A stretch of 64,000 nt of DNA from Devosia nitrariae (GTDB lineage Bacteria; Pseudomonadota; Alphaproteobacteria; Rhizobiales; Devosiaceae). Both the position numbers and the translations under genes were made by a program. Location of the stretch: NCBI RefSeq assembly GCF_030160115.1, contig NZ_BSNS01000024.1, positions 310,001 to 374,000 on the forward strand. The letters are read 5' to 3'. Positions 24,765 through 32,250 of the stretch are shown here, one piece after another; position 1 is the first letter of the stretch, and the number at the start of each line of letters is the position of its first letter. Under the pieces are notes generated by a model that searched no databases, had not been told where the DNA came from, and saw only the letters and a list, made by a program, of their open reading frames with translations.

Positions 24765-25030
24765 GCAAGGAGCAGCAGAAGACGCCGCTGGCGGTGGCGC
24801 TCGAATACGAGGCGCGGGTACATGCGGCTCCGCGCGTGGTGGCGAAGGGTCGCGGCGCGCTCGCCGAGCGGATCGTTGCCCTGGCCCAGGAAAACGGCGT
24901 CGTCATCGAGAGCGACCCGGTGCTGGCCGAAGCCCTTGCCCAGGTGGAACTCGACGATGCGATTCCCATCGAGCTCTACGAGGCGGTCGCCATCGTCATC
25001 GGATTCGTCCTGCGCCAGGCGAAATCGTAG
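24761..25030 (+). CDS. FlhB C-terminal-domain homologue (FlhX-like)
   Basis: An 89-residue protein that corresponds to the cytoplasmic domain of FlhB/YscU export-switch proteins: 'TPLAVALEYEARVHAAPRVV', 'AKGRGALAERIVALAQENGV', 'ESDPVLAEALAQVELDDAIP', 'IELYEAVAIVIGFVLR'. The autocleavage motif NPTH of FlhB is replaced by KTPL, so it cannot self-cleave and lacks the membrane part. Such FlhX proteins can partly substitute for the cleaved FlhB fragment. It overlaps the fliK-like gene and is surely co-transcribed. Confidence 0.85.
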   Translation: MSKEQQKTPLAVALEYEARVHAAPRVVAKGRGALAERIVALAQENGVVIESDPVLAEALAQVELDDAIPIELYEAVAIVIGFVLRQAKS

Positions 25031-25099
25031 TTCACGGCATTGCGCGGGCCGTCCACCGTCCCCATGTCCCTAGCCGCTATCGCATTAGGGAGTGGACCC

Positions 25100-25594
25100 A
25101 TGCTCAATCCTGAAGACCGCGGCGCGATCGAGGACCTCTTCGGACGCCTGAACGACGTTGCCGGGCGCACCGGACCACGGGACGTGGAGGCCGAGGCGCT
25201 GATCCGCGAGAAAATCGCGGCCCAGCCGGCGGCGCCCTACTACATGGCGCAGACGATCCTCGTTCAGGAAACGGCCCTGCGCGAGGCGCGCGAGCGGATT
25301 GCGGCGCTTGAGGAGCGGCTGGAAGACGAGGGCGGCAGGGTGCGCGGACCCTGGGAGCGCGAGGGGCGCCAGGAGCGTGCCGGTGGTGGCGGGTTCCTTG
25401 CCGGCGCGGCACAGACGGCACTCGGCGTTACGGGCGGTTTTCTGCTGGGTAGCGCCATCGCCGGCCTCTTTACCGGTAGTGCGCAAGCGGAGGAGCCGGC
25501 GGCTGAACCGGCCGCCGAGCCCGAGCCCAGCGGGGATGGCGGCGACTTCGGCGGCGACGACTGGGGTGATTTCGATATCGGCGGTGGCTTCTAG
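25100..25594 (+). CDS. DUF2076-family protein
   Basis: A 164-residue protein starting at ATG 25100 behind AGGGAG. The opening 'MLNPEDRGAIEDLFGRLNDV' and 'EAEALIREKIAAQPAAPYYM' followed by 'AQTILVQETAL' are typical of DUF2076 proteins. A coiled-coil (residues 54-80), a Gly/Ala-rich hydrophobic segment (about 97-125) and an acidic, Gly/Asp-rich tail with GGDFGGDDW follow. Members are often described as periplasmic ligand-binding sensors, but no function is proven. It follows the FlhX-like gene by 69 bases. Confidence 0.8.
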   Translation: MLNPEDRGAIEDLFGRLNDVAGRTGPRDVEAEALIREKIAAQPAAPYYMAQTILVQETALREARERIAALEERLEDEGGRVRGPWEREGRQERAGGGGFLAGAAQTALGVTGGFLLGSAIAGLFTGSAQAEEPAAEPAAEPEPSGDGGDFGGDDWGDFDIGGGF

Positions 25595-25668
25595 ATCATT
25601 GCCACGGACGATCCGGACGTCCCTGTCGCGGCTTCAGGAACAGCAGCTCTCACGCTTCCTCTCACCGC

Positions 25669-26142
25669 CTAGCGGCTGCGCGTCTTGATGTAGAACTCGT
25701 TGCCGCCTGCTTCCAGCACGTAATACATGTTGTTGTAGGGGAACCTGAGGCCGGCGGTATGGAAATGCTGGGCGGGGCCGACACCCGAGTGTCGCTCCCC
25801 CCGCATTACCCGATCGGCCATCTGCGCGGCAAGGACGACGCCGGAATCGGTCATCCGCCGGGAGAGCACGCCATTGGCGAACTGGTTCTTCTGACCGACG
25901 ACGCCGCAAACGGTCTTGGGGTATTCGGCATCGTAGAGCCGGTTCATCACCACGGTGCCGACGGCGAGCATACCCTCGGCGCTCGAGCGGTTGGACTCGA
26001 AATACATGGCTCGCATCAGGCATTCCTTTTCGGAGAGGCGCGCGGTGCCGAACTGGATGCCGAAGAGGCTGCAGGCCCCGAGGCTGCTGGCGAGCATCGC
26101 CGCGGCGCAAGCGCGCATAATTGTCTGAGCGATAAGCGTCAT
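25669..26142 (-). CDS. SleB/CwlJ-family cell-wall hydrolase, lipoprotein
   Basis: I choose ATG 26142, giving a 157-residue protein with a lipoprotein signal: MTLIAQTIMRACAAAMLASS then LGAC (Cys likely lipidated). The Hydrolase_2 (SleB) domain reads 'LSEKECLMRAMYFESNRSSA' with the catalytic Glu in YFES, 'GTVVMNRLYDAEYPKTVCGV', 'QFANG' and 'AQHFHTAG'. In Gram-negative bacteria these proteins act on peptidoglycan in the periplasm. The gene lies 123 bases downstream of the YjhX gene on the same strand. Confidence 0.85.
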   Translation of the reverse strand: MTLIAQTIMRACAAAMLASSLGACSLFGIQFGTARLSEKECLMRAMYFESNRSSAEGMLAVGTVVMNRLYDAEYPKTVCGVVGQKNQFANGVLSRRMTDSGVVLAAQMADRVMRGERHSGVGPAQHFHTAGLRFPYNNMYYVLEAGGNEFYIKTRSR

Positions 26143-26265
26143 TGCTCGGGTCCCCGGCCGGCCGAAAGTCATTACAATTTGATCGACCAGCCTTAACAAA
26201 GGACTGGCCGACACGGTTAAGTCTTCCTTAACGTAGGCGCGGGCTCCTTTTTAAGGCTATGGGCA

Positions 26266-26523
26266 TTAGCGATTGTCGACCTCGCTACGCACCAGCTCGA
26301 GGCCGCGTCTGGTGATGCGATAGGGGCGGCCGCCGGACGAGGCGATCGCCTTCTTGGCCTTGAGCTTGCGGAAGAGGCGCTGGTCGAACTCGGTGATCAG
26401 CCAGCCGTCGCGGTTGTAGAATTCGAAGCCTGCGATCCTGCCGTCGCCATTCTTCAGCGCGACGATCATGCCGCCTTGTGCGAGCGTATGCAGCACTCGC
26501 TGTTCCTGTCTCGAAATATCCAT
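26266..26523 (-). CDS. YjhX/TopAI homologue (UPF0386), putative topoisomerase I inhibitor
   Basis: An 85-residue protein starting at ATG 26523 (MDISRQEQRVLHTLAQGG). It aligns without gaps with E. coli YjhX from memory: 'SRQEQ.LH.LA.G..I', 'GR....E.Y.R.G.L.T', 'FKKLK.KK.I', 'G.PYRI', 'VR...DNR'. E. coli YjhX (TopAI) binds and inhibits topoisomerase I and is neutralised by YjhQ, a GNAT-like protein. No antitoxin gene is adjacent here, so the protein may be a stand-alone regulator. Family membership is firm, activity inferred. Confidence 0.85.
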   Translation of the reverse strand: MDISRQEQRVLHTLAQGGMIVALKNGDGRIAGFEFYNRDGWLITEFDQRLFRKLKAKKAIASSGGRPYRITRRGLELVRSEVDNR

Positions 26524-26846
26524 TGTGCTGTTGGAGCCTGTCAGGCGGGCGGCAGGCGCACTGCTCTTTACCCGCGAACACAAACGGACCGCCGCCAGCC
26601 TCACGCGTGGCGGCAGTCTGGTTGGTGTCGCCCCGCTCCATCGACATGCGTTGAGCATGCAGCACGACAGGCGGGGCCTCAGCAGGCCTCAGACAGACTA
26701 GACATAAACACTCCGGTAGAGCCGGTGCGAAGATAAGGCGAAAAGCGCTGCGGACGGAAGGCCTGGTTCGGCGAGCGGTTGCCAAGCCGCGCGCGCCGGT
26801 GCAAACCAGCAACACATCGACTCCCGGATCGGAAGGACAATCGCCA
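26524..26846. other. Intergenic region between the yjhX-like and chorismate mutase genes
   Basis: A stretch of 323 bases separating divergent genes. It should hold both promoters, but I see no consensus boxes, palindromes or repeats. Open frames in it are short and lack convincing ribosome-binding sites. Confidence 0.5.
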
Positions 26847-27161
26847 GTGACAGCCGTCAAATCGCCAGCGGAATGCCAGACCAAGGAAGACGTGCGGGCC
26901 GAGATCGACAGGGTCGATCAGGCACTGCTCGCGTTGTTCGCCGAGCGGCATCGGTATGTGACGCGCATGGCGCAAATCAAGACCGATCCTCACGAGGCCT
27001 ATGACAAGGCGCGGATCGAATCGATCGTCGAGAAGCAGCGTGAACGCGCTATCGGCCTTGATCTTGACGAGGATCAGGTCGAACTTATCTGGCGTACGCT
27101 CATCGACTGGAATATCAATTACGAAAAGGGCATCATTGTCGCGCGCCGTCGCGCAGAATAG
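26847..27161 (+). CDS. AroQ-type chorismate mutase
   Basis: A 104-residue protein if it starts at GTG 26847 (behind GGAAGGA); GTG 26799 is also in frame. The all-helical AroQ fold is indicated by 'DVRAEIDRVDQALLALFAER' (Arg near the N-terminus for chorismate), 'YVTRMAQIKTDPHEAYDKAR', 'IESIVEKQR' and 'LIWRTLIDWNINYEKGII'. It converts chorismate to prephenate for phenylalanine and tyrosine. As in many alphaproteobacteria it is a single-domain enzyme. It is followed after 11 bases by a GNAT gene, likely co-transcribed. Confidence 0.88.
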   Translation: MTAVKSPAECQTKEDVRAEIDRVDQALLALFAERHRYVTRMAQIKTDPHEAYDKARIESIVEKQRERAIGLDLDEDQVELIWRTLIDWNINYEKGIIVARRRAE

Positions 27162-27172
27162 CGAGGCCTTCC

Positions 27173-27685
27173 ATGTCTGTGGTGGTTATCCGCAAAGCCG
27201 AACGACCGGATGCGCCGATACTGGCGCGGATCGCGTACGATGCCTGGGCGACAGGAATACTGCCGCTACTCAAGGAACGCCCAGGCATGCGGCAGGCCGA
27301 GCAAAGGCGGCTCACGCTGGCGGTGGGCGAGGCGCTCGAGCGGATCATCGTGGCCGAAATCGACGGCGTCCCGGTCGGCTGGTGCTCGCGGGCGCGGGGC
27401 AGGGCGTATGTTCCGTTCCTGTTCGTCATGCCGGAGCTGCAAAGCCAGGGCATCGGCTCCATGCTTTTGCGGCGCATGGAATCCATGCTCGAGCTGGAAG
27501 GCGCCGAACGCGTGCATCTTGAAACACCGGCCGACAACGTGCGCGCGGTGCGTTTCTACGAGCGGCAGGGCTATCGCATCCTGGCGCTTCGCCCGGACGG
27601 GCGGGCGGCGCACGAACCGTTCATGAGCGTGCACCTCGAAAAACGCCTCAATCCCTTTGACGGCGACATCGAAGACGACGACTAG
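27173..27685 (+). CDS. GNAT-family N-acetyltransferase
   Basis: A 170-residue protein. The GNAT core includes 'VVVIRKAERPDAPILARIAY', 'GVPVGWCSRARGRAYVPFLF', the acetyl-CoA pyrophosphate-binding motif 'PELQSQGIGSMLLRRM', and 'VHLETPADNVRAVRFYERQG' with 'YRIL'. The acceptor is unknown. It is co-transcribed with the chorismate mutase gene. Since E. coli YjhQ, the antitoxin of YjhX, is also GNAT-like, the nearby YjhX homologue is worth noting, but they are on opposite strands and not adjacent. Confidence 0.88.
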   Translation: MSVVVIRKAERPDAPILARIAYDAWATGILPLLKERPGMRQAEQRRLTLAVGEALERIIVAEIDGVPVGWCSRARGRAYVPFLFVMPELQSQGIGSMLLRRMESMLELEGAERVHLETPADNVRAVRFYERQGYRILALRPDGRAAHEPFMSVHLEKRLNPFDGDIEDDD

Positions 27686-27770
27686 GATTATCCCGACCGA
27701 TTGCATCGCGCGGCCCGGCGCTTTATGCGTTTGGCCGCAAGTTTGACGTTTGCCCGCTAGGACTCCCCTC

Positions 27771-29252
27771 GTGACCATCATCGACACACGTACGCCCAAT
27801 CCCAAGAATTTCGTTTCGGGTTCGACCGGTGATTGGGAAGTCATCATCGGCATGGAGGTGCATGCGCAGGTCACCTCGGAGAGCAAGCTCTTCTCCGGCT
27901 CTTCGACCCAGTTCGGCAACCCGCCCAATTCCAATGTCTCGTTCGTCGACGCGGCCATGCCCGGCATGCTTCCGGTGATCAATGCCGAATGCGTGCGTCA
28001 GGCGGTGCGGACGGGACTGGGTCTCAAGGCAAAGATCAACAAGCGCTCGATCTTCGACCGCAAGAACTACTTCTATCCTGACCTGCCGCAGGGCTACCAG
28101 ATCAGCCAGTTCAAGGATCCGATCGTGGGCGAGGGCAAGGTGCTGCTCGATGTCGACGGGGAGATCATCGAGATCGGCATCGAGCGGCTGCACCTCGAAC
28201 AGGATGCGGGTAAATCGATCCACGACCAGCACCCGAGCATGAGCTTCGTCGACCTCAACCGTTCGGGCGTGGCCCTGATGGAGATCGTTTCCAAGCCCGA
28301 CCTCAGGTCTTCCGAGGAAGCCAAGGCTTATCTCTCGAAGTTGCGCACGATCCTCAGGTACCTCGGTACCTGCGATGGCAATATGGAACAGGGTTCGATG
28401 CGCGCCGACGTCAATGTCTCGGTGCGCAAGCCCGGCGGTGCGTTCGGCACGCGCTGCGAGATCAAGAACGTCAATTCCATCCGCTTTGCCGGCCAGGCGA
28501 TCGAATACGAGGTGCGTCGTCAGATCGACGTTCTCGAGGATGGCGGGGTGATCGACCAGGAGACGCGGCTGTTCGACCCCAGGCTCGGCCAGACCCGCTC
28601 GATGCGCTCAAAGGAAGAGGCTCACGACTACCGCTATTTCCCCGACCCGGACCTCCTGCCGCTCGAGTTCGACGATACCTTCATCGAGGATCTGGCGCAG
28701 CACCTGCCGGAACTGCCGGACGAGAAGGCCGAGAGGTTCGTCGCCCAGTATGGCGTGACCCACTATGACGCGATGGTCCTGACGCTCGACCGCGAGGCGG
28801 CCGACTTTTACGAGGAAGTCGCCAAGGGTCGCGACGGCAAGCTCGCCGCCAACTGGATGATCAACGAATTCTTCGCCCGCCTCAACAAGGAAGGCATGGA
28901 CGTCACCACCAGCCCGATCTCGGCCGCGCAACTCGGCGGCATCGTCGAGCTCATCGCCAAGGGCGATATCTCCGGCAAGATCGGCAAGGACCTCTTCGAG
29001 GTCGTCTGGAGCGAAGGCGGCGATCCTGCTGAGATCGTCGAGAAACGCGGCATGAAGCAGGTGACCGACATGGGGGCGATCGAGAAGATCGTCGACGAGA
29101 TCATCGCCGCCAATCCCGAACAGGTCGAGAAGGTCAAGGCCAAGCCGACGATGATCGGCTGGTTTGTCGGCCAGGCGATGAAAGCTTCGGGCGGCAAGGC
29201 CAACCCGCAGGCGCTCAACGCGCTGATGAAGGAAAAGCTCGGCATCGAGTAG
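27771..29252 (+). CDS. gatB: Aspartyl/glutamyl-tRNA amidotransferase subunit B
   Basis: A 493-residue protein. GTG 27771 with AGGA eight bases upstream is the preferred start; a TTG at 27750 is in frame. GatB signatures are 'WEVIIGMEVHAQVTSESKLF', 'RKNYFYPDLPQGYQISQF', 'DFNRSGVALMEIVSKPD' (here VDLNRSG), 'GTRCEIKNVNSIRF' and the C-terminal YqeY-like tail 'NPQALNALMKEKLG'. It activates and transfers ammonia to Glu-tRNA-Gln or Asp-tRNA-Asn with GatA and GatC. gatA and gatC are not in the window. Confidence 0.97.
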   Translation: MTIIDTRTPNPKNFVSGSTGDWEVIIGMEVHAQVTSESKLFSGSSTQFGNPPNSNVSFVDAAMPGMLPVINAECVRQAVRTGLGLKAKINKRSIFDRKNYFYPDLPQGYQISQFKDPIVGEGKVLLDVDGEIIEIGIERLHLEQDAGKSIHDQHPSMSFVDLNRSGVALMEIVSKPDLRSSEEAKAYLSKLRTILRYLGTCDGNMEQGSMRADVNVSVRKPGGAFGTRCEIKNVNSIRFAGQAIEYEVRRQIDVLEDGGVIDQETRLFDPRLGQTRSMRSKEEAHDYRYFPDPDLLPLEFDDTFIEDLAQHLPELPDEKAERFVAQYGVTHYDAMVLTLDREAADFYEEVAKGRDGKLAANWMINEFFARLNKEGMDVTTSPISAAQLGGIVELIAKGDISGKIGKDLFEVVWSEGGDPAEIVEKRGMKQVTDMGAIEKIVDEIIAANPEQVEKVKAKPTMIGWFVGQAMKASGGKANPQALNALMKEKLGIE

Positions 29253-29266
29253 ACTGACCCGACCGA

Positions 29267-29644
29267 TCAGCGCTTATTGCTCACTTCGACAAGGTTGCCG
29301 TCCGGATCCTTGAAATAAACCGAGACGATTGGACCGGTCGCGCCGGCCCGCTCGCCAGGCCCATCTACGATCTCGACCCCTTCCTGCTCGAGATGCGCGA
29401 GTATGTCGTTCATCGGCGAATCGGTCAGCAGGCAGAAGTTCCCACTGCCTGGAACGGTGTCGCGGGCGATGCTCGGCGATCGCGTTGCGTCCTGCAGACT
29501 GATCTTGTTAGCGCCGAAGTGAAGCGACCATTTGCCCGGACGCTCCTCACGGGGTTCCATGCCCAGCACCCGTGTGTAGTAGTCGCGCGTCGCGGCGACG
29601 TCGCGGACGCAAAGTACGATGTGGTCGAGCGCGCGCACCTGCAT
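29267..29644 (-). CDS. VOC-family (glyoxalase) protein
   Basis: A 125-residue protein of the vicinal oxygen chelate superfamily: 'LDHIVLCVRDVAATRDYYTR' then 'VLGME', 'WSLHFGANKISLQD', and 'GPIVSVYFKDPDGNLVEVSN' with a metal-ligand Glu in the last strand. His in LDHIV is the first ligand. Reaction unknown; lactoylglutathione lyase-like and dioxygenase-like members share these features. It converges on gatB with 14 bases between the stops and may be followed in transcription by nothing else. Confidence 0.85.
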   Translation of the reverse strand: MQVRALDHIVLCVRDVAATRDYYTRVLGMEPREERPGKWSLHFGANKISLQDATRSPSIARDTVPGSGNFCLLTDSPMNDILAHLEQEGVEIVDGPGERAGATGPIVSVYFKDPDGNLVEVSNKR

Positions 29645-29676
29645 GGGCTTGATCCTATGCGCGAGTCTTCGCAGCG

Positions 29677-30567
29677 TCAGGCAGGGCTGCGCCGCCAGCG
29701 TCTGACCACCCGGCCGTCAATCAGCAGTAGGCCGATGAAGATGCCGACCATGCCGAAGATGTGGGCGGGCTCGATGGTTTCATTGAGGATGGCAAAGCCG
29801 AGGATGATCGCCGACACCGGCGCGAGGAACGTCACCACTGAGAAGTTGGTGGCGCCGATCCTGGGCAGGATGCGGTACATGATCTGGAAAGCGAAGGCGG
29901 TCGCCAGGATGCCGATGCCCAAGATCGATGCCCAGCCCTCGATCGTTGCCAGGTGCGGCGTTCCGTGCACCAGGAGGGCGAGGGGAACGGCCGCGATGGT
30001 CGCGCCTGTCAGTGCGCAGGCAGCCATCACCGAGGCGTCGATCTTGCCGAGTGAGCGTGTGTAGTTGAGGCTGATCGCGTAGCAGAACGTCGCGAGCAGG
30101 CAAGCACCGATCGCCCAGAGCTGCGAGGCACCACCGCCCACGAGCGCCGGCGAGGCCAGCATGGCAACACCGGTGAAACCGGCGAGCACACCAAGGGACT
30201 TGTTCCACGTCGCCTTTTCCCCGCCCGGCCAGTAGTGCGAGACGATCACCGTCATGATCGGGGTCATGGCGTTGACGATGGCGGCTACGCCGGCGGCCAG
30301 ATGCTCCTGGCTCAGCGGGAAGAGGGCGAACGGGATCGTATAGCTGAGGATGCCGAGCACCAGGAAGTGCAGGTATAGCCACTTGTTGGTCGGCAGGCTC
30401 TTGCCAAGGACGAGGAAGAAAGCCCAGCAGCCCGCCGCGCCAATGGCGACCCGGCCAGCCGAGACCCAAAGGGGACCGATCTCGCGAATCAGGATGCCGT
30501 TGAACAGGAACGACGTTCCCCAGATTGCGCCGAGGAGGATCACCCAGAGCCAGTCGCGCAATGCCAT
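29677..30567 (-). CDS. EamA/DMT-superfamily permease
   Basis: A 296-residue membrane protein with about ten hydrophobic segments and the two EamA repeats: 'WVILLGAIWGTSFLFNGILI' near the N-terminus and, in the second half, 'WAIGACLLATFCYAISLNYT' and 'FLAPVSAIILGFAILNETIE' with the conserved 'E' in the ninth segment. Substrates in the family range from amino acids to purines and drugs; no neighbour indicates one here. The VOC gene lies 32 bases downstream on the same strand. Confidence 0.9.
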   Translation of the reverse strand: MALRDWLWVILLGAIWGTSFLFNGILIREIGPLWVSAGRVAIGAAGCWAFFLVLGKSLPTNKWLYLHFLVLGILSYTIPFALFPLSQEHLAAGVAAIVNAMTPIMTVIVSHYWPGGEKATWNKSLGVLAGFTGVAMLASPALVGGGASQLWAIGACLLATFCYAISLNYTRSLGKIDASVMAACALTGATIAAVPLALLVHGTPHLATIEGWASILGIGILATAFAFQIMYRILPRIGATNFSVVTFLAPVSAIILGFAILNETIEPAHIFGMVGIFIGLLLIDGRVVRRWRRSPA

Positions 30568-30752
30568 TGTTTGTCTCCCGTCCGAAAGGCGGAAGATACG
30601 CCTCCCGCCGGAGCCGGTCGAACCGATTTTGACGATGAGCCTGATGAATTTCCGTGATGGCTGGCCTGGAAGTCTGCCATGCGCAGAAATCGATACCGCA
30701 GGCGTTGCAGGCTGCTTAGCTTATCCGGCTTCAACCTTGGAGGAATCGTCTG

Positions 30753-31655
30753 GTGCACAAGACAATCGTTCTCGCCATCGCCGCCGTGTCGCTCGCCCTG
30801 CCGGCCGGGGCTGCCGAAACCCTGGATGAAACGCCGCGGATCGCCGTGATGTCGGCTTTCGCGCCCGAATGGGTGGCGTTGCAGGAGGCGCTTTCGGACC
30901 GGGTCGACCACACCCTCAACGGCATCACCTTTGCGACCGGAGCGATCGAAGGCAAGCCCGTGGTCCTGTTCCTGACGGGCGTCAGTATGGTCAACGCCGC
31001 CATGACCTCGCAGCTCGCCATCAACCATTTCAACATCGAGAGCATCGTCTTCTCGGGAATTGCCGGCGGCGTCGATCCGTCGCGGCATATCGGAGACGTC
31101 ATCGTGCCGGCCCAGTGGGGGCAGTATCTCGACGTCATCCTGGCGCGCGAGGTCGACGGCGATTTCGTGCCGCCGCCGTTCCTCGAGGCGCCGCACCCGA
31201 ACTTCGGGATGATCTTTCCGCAGAATGTCACCGTCGCGAGGGACGGGGCGGAGCCCGAGGACAGGTTCTGGTTCCCGGTCGATGCCGAACTGTTGGCTGT
31301 CGCCGAGACGGTTGCTGTCGAACTCGATCTCTCGGACTGTGTTCCCGAGAACCAATGCCTTACGCACGACCCGGGAATATTCGTCGGCGGCAACGGCGTT
31401 TCCGGCGCAGCGTTCGTCGACAACGCGGCATTCCGCGAATATGCCTTCGAGACGTTCGAGGCAGAGGTTCTCGATATGGAGAGCGCGGCCGTCGCCCATG
31501 TCGCCTATGCCAATGACGTGCCGTTCATCGCGTTCCGCTCGCTCTCCGATCTTGCCGGCGGCGGAGAGGGCGAGAACGAAATGGGTACGTTCATGGGGTT
31601 GGCTTCGGCCAACTCGGCGGCGGTGGTGAAGGCGTTCCTGGCCGCGCTGCCTTAG
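30753..31655 (+). CDS. Exported MTA/SAH nucleosidase-family protein
   Basis: A 300-residue protein starting at GTG 30753 behind GGAGGAAT. Residues 1-20 are a signal peptide (HKTIVLAIAAVSLALPAGAA). The nucleosidase fold is shown by 'RIAVMSAFAPEWVALQEAL', 'VVLFLTGVSMVNAAMTSQL', 'IVFSGIAGGVD', purine/ribose contact 'VLDMESAAVAHVAY' (Glu243), and catalytic Asp266 in FRSLSDLAGG. Cytosolic MTA/SAH nucleosidases hydrolyse 5'-methylthioadenosine and S-adenosylhomocysteine; this one should work in the periplasm, perhaps in nucleoside salvage. An insertion (about residues 125-180) and two Cys (196, 202) set it apart. Its TAG stop is part of repeat copy 2. Confidence 0.88.
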   Translation: MHKTIVLAIAAVSLALPAGAAETLDETPRIAVMSAFAPEWVALQEALSDRVDHTLNGITFATGAIEGKPVVLFLTGVSMVNAAMTSQLAINHFNIESIVFSGIAGGVDPSRHIGDVIVPAQWGQYLDVILAREVDGDFVPPPFLEAPHPNFGMIFPQNVTVARDGAEPEDRFWFPVDAELLAVAETVAVELDLSDCVPENQCLTHDPGIFVGGNGVSGAAFVDNAAFREYAFETFEAEVLDMESAAVAHVAYANDVPFIAFRSLSDLAGGGEGENEMGTFMGLASANSAAVVKAFLAALP

Positions 31656-31756
31656 AGCGTTTTCAGCGAAAGTGGACACCACTTCTGCGGTTCGAAAACG
31701 CGGAATCCAATGACTTAGAGCACGTTCCGATCCACTCGGAACGTGAAAAGCTCTAG
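31653..31756. repeat. Palindromic intergenic repeat, copy 2
   Basis: An element of about 104 bases from TAGAGC (31653-31658) to GCTCTAG (31750-31756). Its left part matches copy 1 at 8760 (AGAGCGTTTTCAGC, then AAAGTGGA, ACCACTT and GGTTCGAAAACGCG) with few changes. The right part has a different but equally perfect hairpin, CACGTTCCGA (31721-31730) and TCGGAACGTG (31736-31745). Its left end is the stop codon of the nucleosidase gene and its right end the stop codon (CTA on the plus strand, 31753-31755) of the convergent kinase gene. Confidence 0.87.
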
Positions 31757-32250
31757 TCCCGGAACCGCGCTACTATCTCAGCCACTGCGGCGTCGGCTTG
31801 GGTCGACGCCGTATCGATGACGAGATCGGCGCTGGTCCAGGAGTGGTATTCGCGCTCGACCACTTGCGTCCATGTGGGCTGGACATGACCGGGAATATCG
31901 GCCGCCCGCGTCTCGACCCGCCGACGGTGTTCGCCGGGATCGGAGCAGACGATCTCGACTTCGAGGGCGCCCACTCGGGCTTCGGCTGCTACCGCCCGCC
32001 AGGCGTCGCGGGTCACGGCAAGAGGATTGACGCTGTCGGCGATGACGGTGGCGCCTGCCCTGAGGCAATCGGCGGCGACCGCAAGAGCGATGGCATAGCC
32101 GGCGGTTTCGATCTTTTCCGCTTCGCCCGTACGCAGCAAGGCCTGCTCGATGCTGTCGACGCGGATATGGGCGGCGCGGAGGTGGGAGGCCAGTGCCTTG
32201 GCGACGGTTGTCTTGCCGCTACCCGGCAGGCCTCCGAGAATGATCAGCAT
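31753..32250 (-). CDS. P-loop kinase-like AAA-family protein
   Basis: A 165-residue protein with Walker A 'GGLPGSGKTTVAKAL' (residues 6-20), a lid-like Arg-rich stretch (HRRRVETR) and 'DLVIDTASTQADAAVAEI' at the end, as in the zeta-toxin/gluconate-kinase-like AAA_33 group that phosphorylates small molecules. The substrate is unknown. The start ATG overlaps the purN stop (one base), so it is translated from the pur transcript. The stop codon comes from repeat copy 2. Confidence 0.8.
   Translation of the reverse strand: MLIILGGLPGSGKTTVAKALASHLRAAHIRVDSIEQALLRTGEAEKIETAGYAIALAVAADCLRAGATVIADSVNPLAVTRDAWRAVAAEARVGALEVEIVCSDPGEHRRRVETRAADIPGHVQPTWTQVVEREYHSWTSADLVIDTASTQADAAVAEIVARFRD

Noticed and set aside
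26266..27685. YjhX homologue and GNAT gene as a toxin-antitoxin pair
   Set aside because: They are on opposite strands with the chorismate mutase gene between them, and the GNAT gene looks co-transcribed with chorismate mutase. Kept only as a question in the findings.
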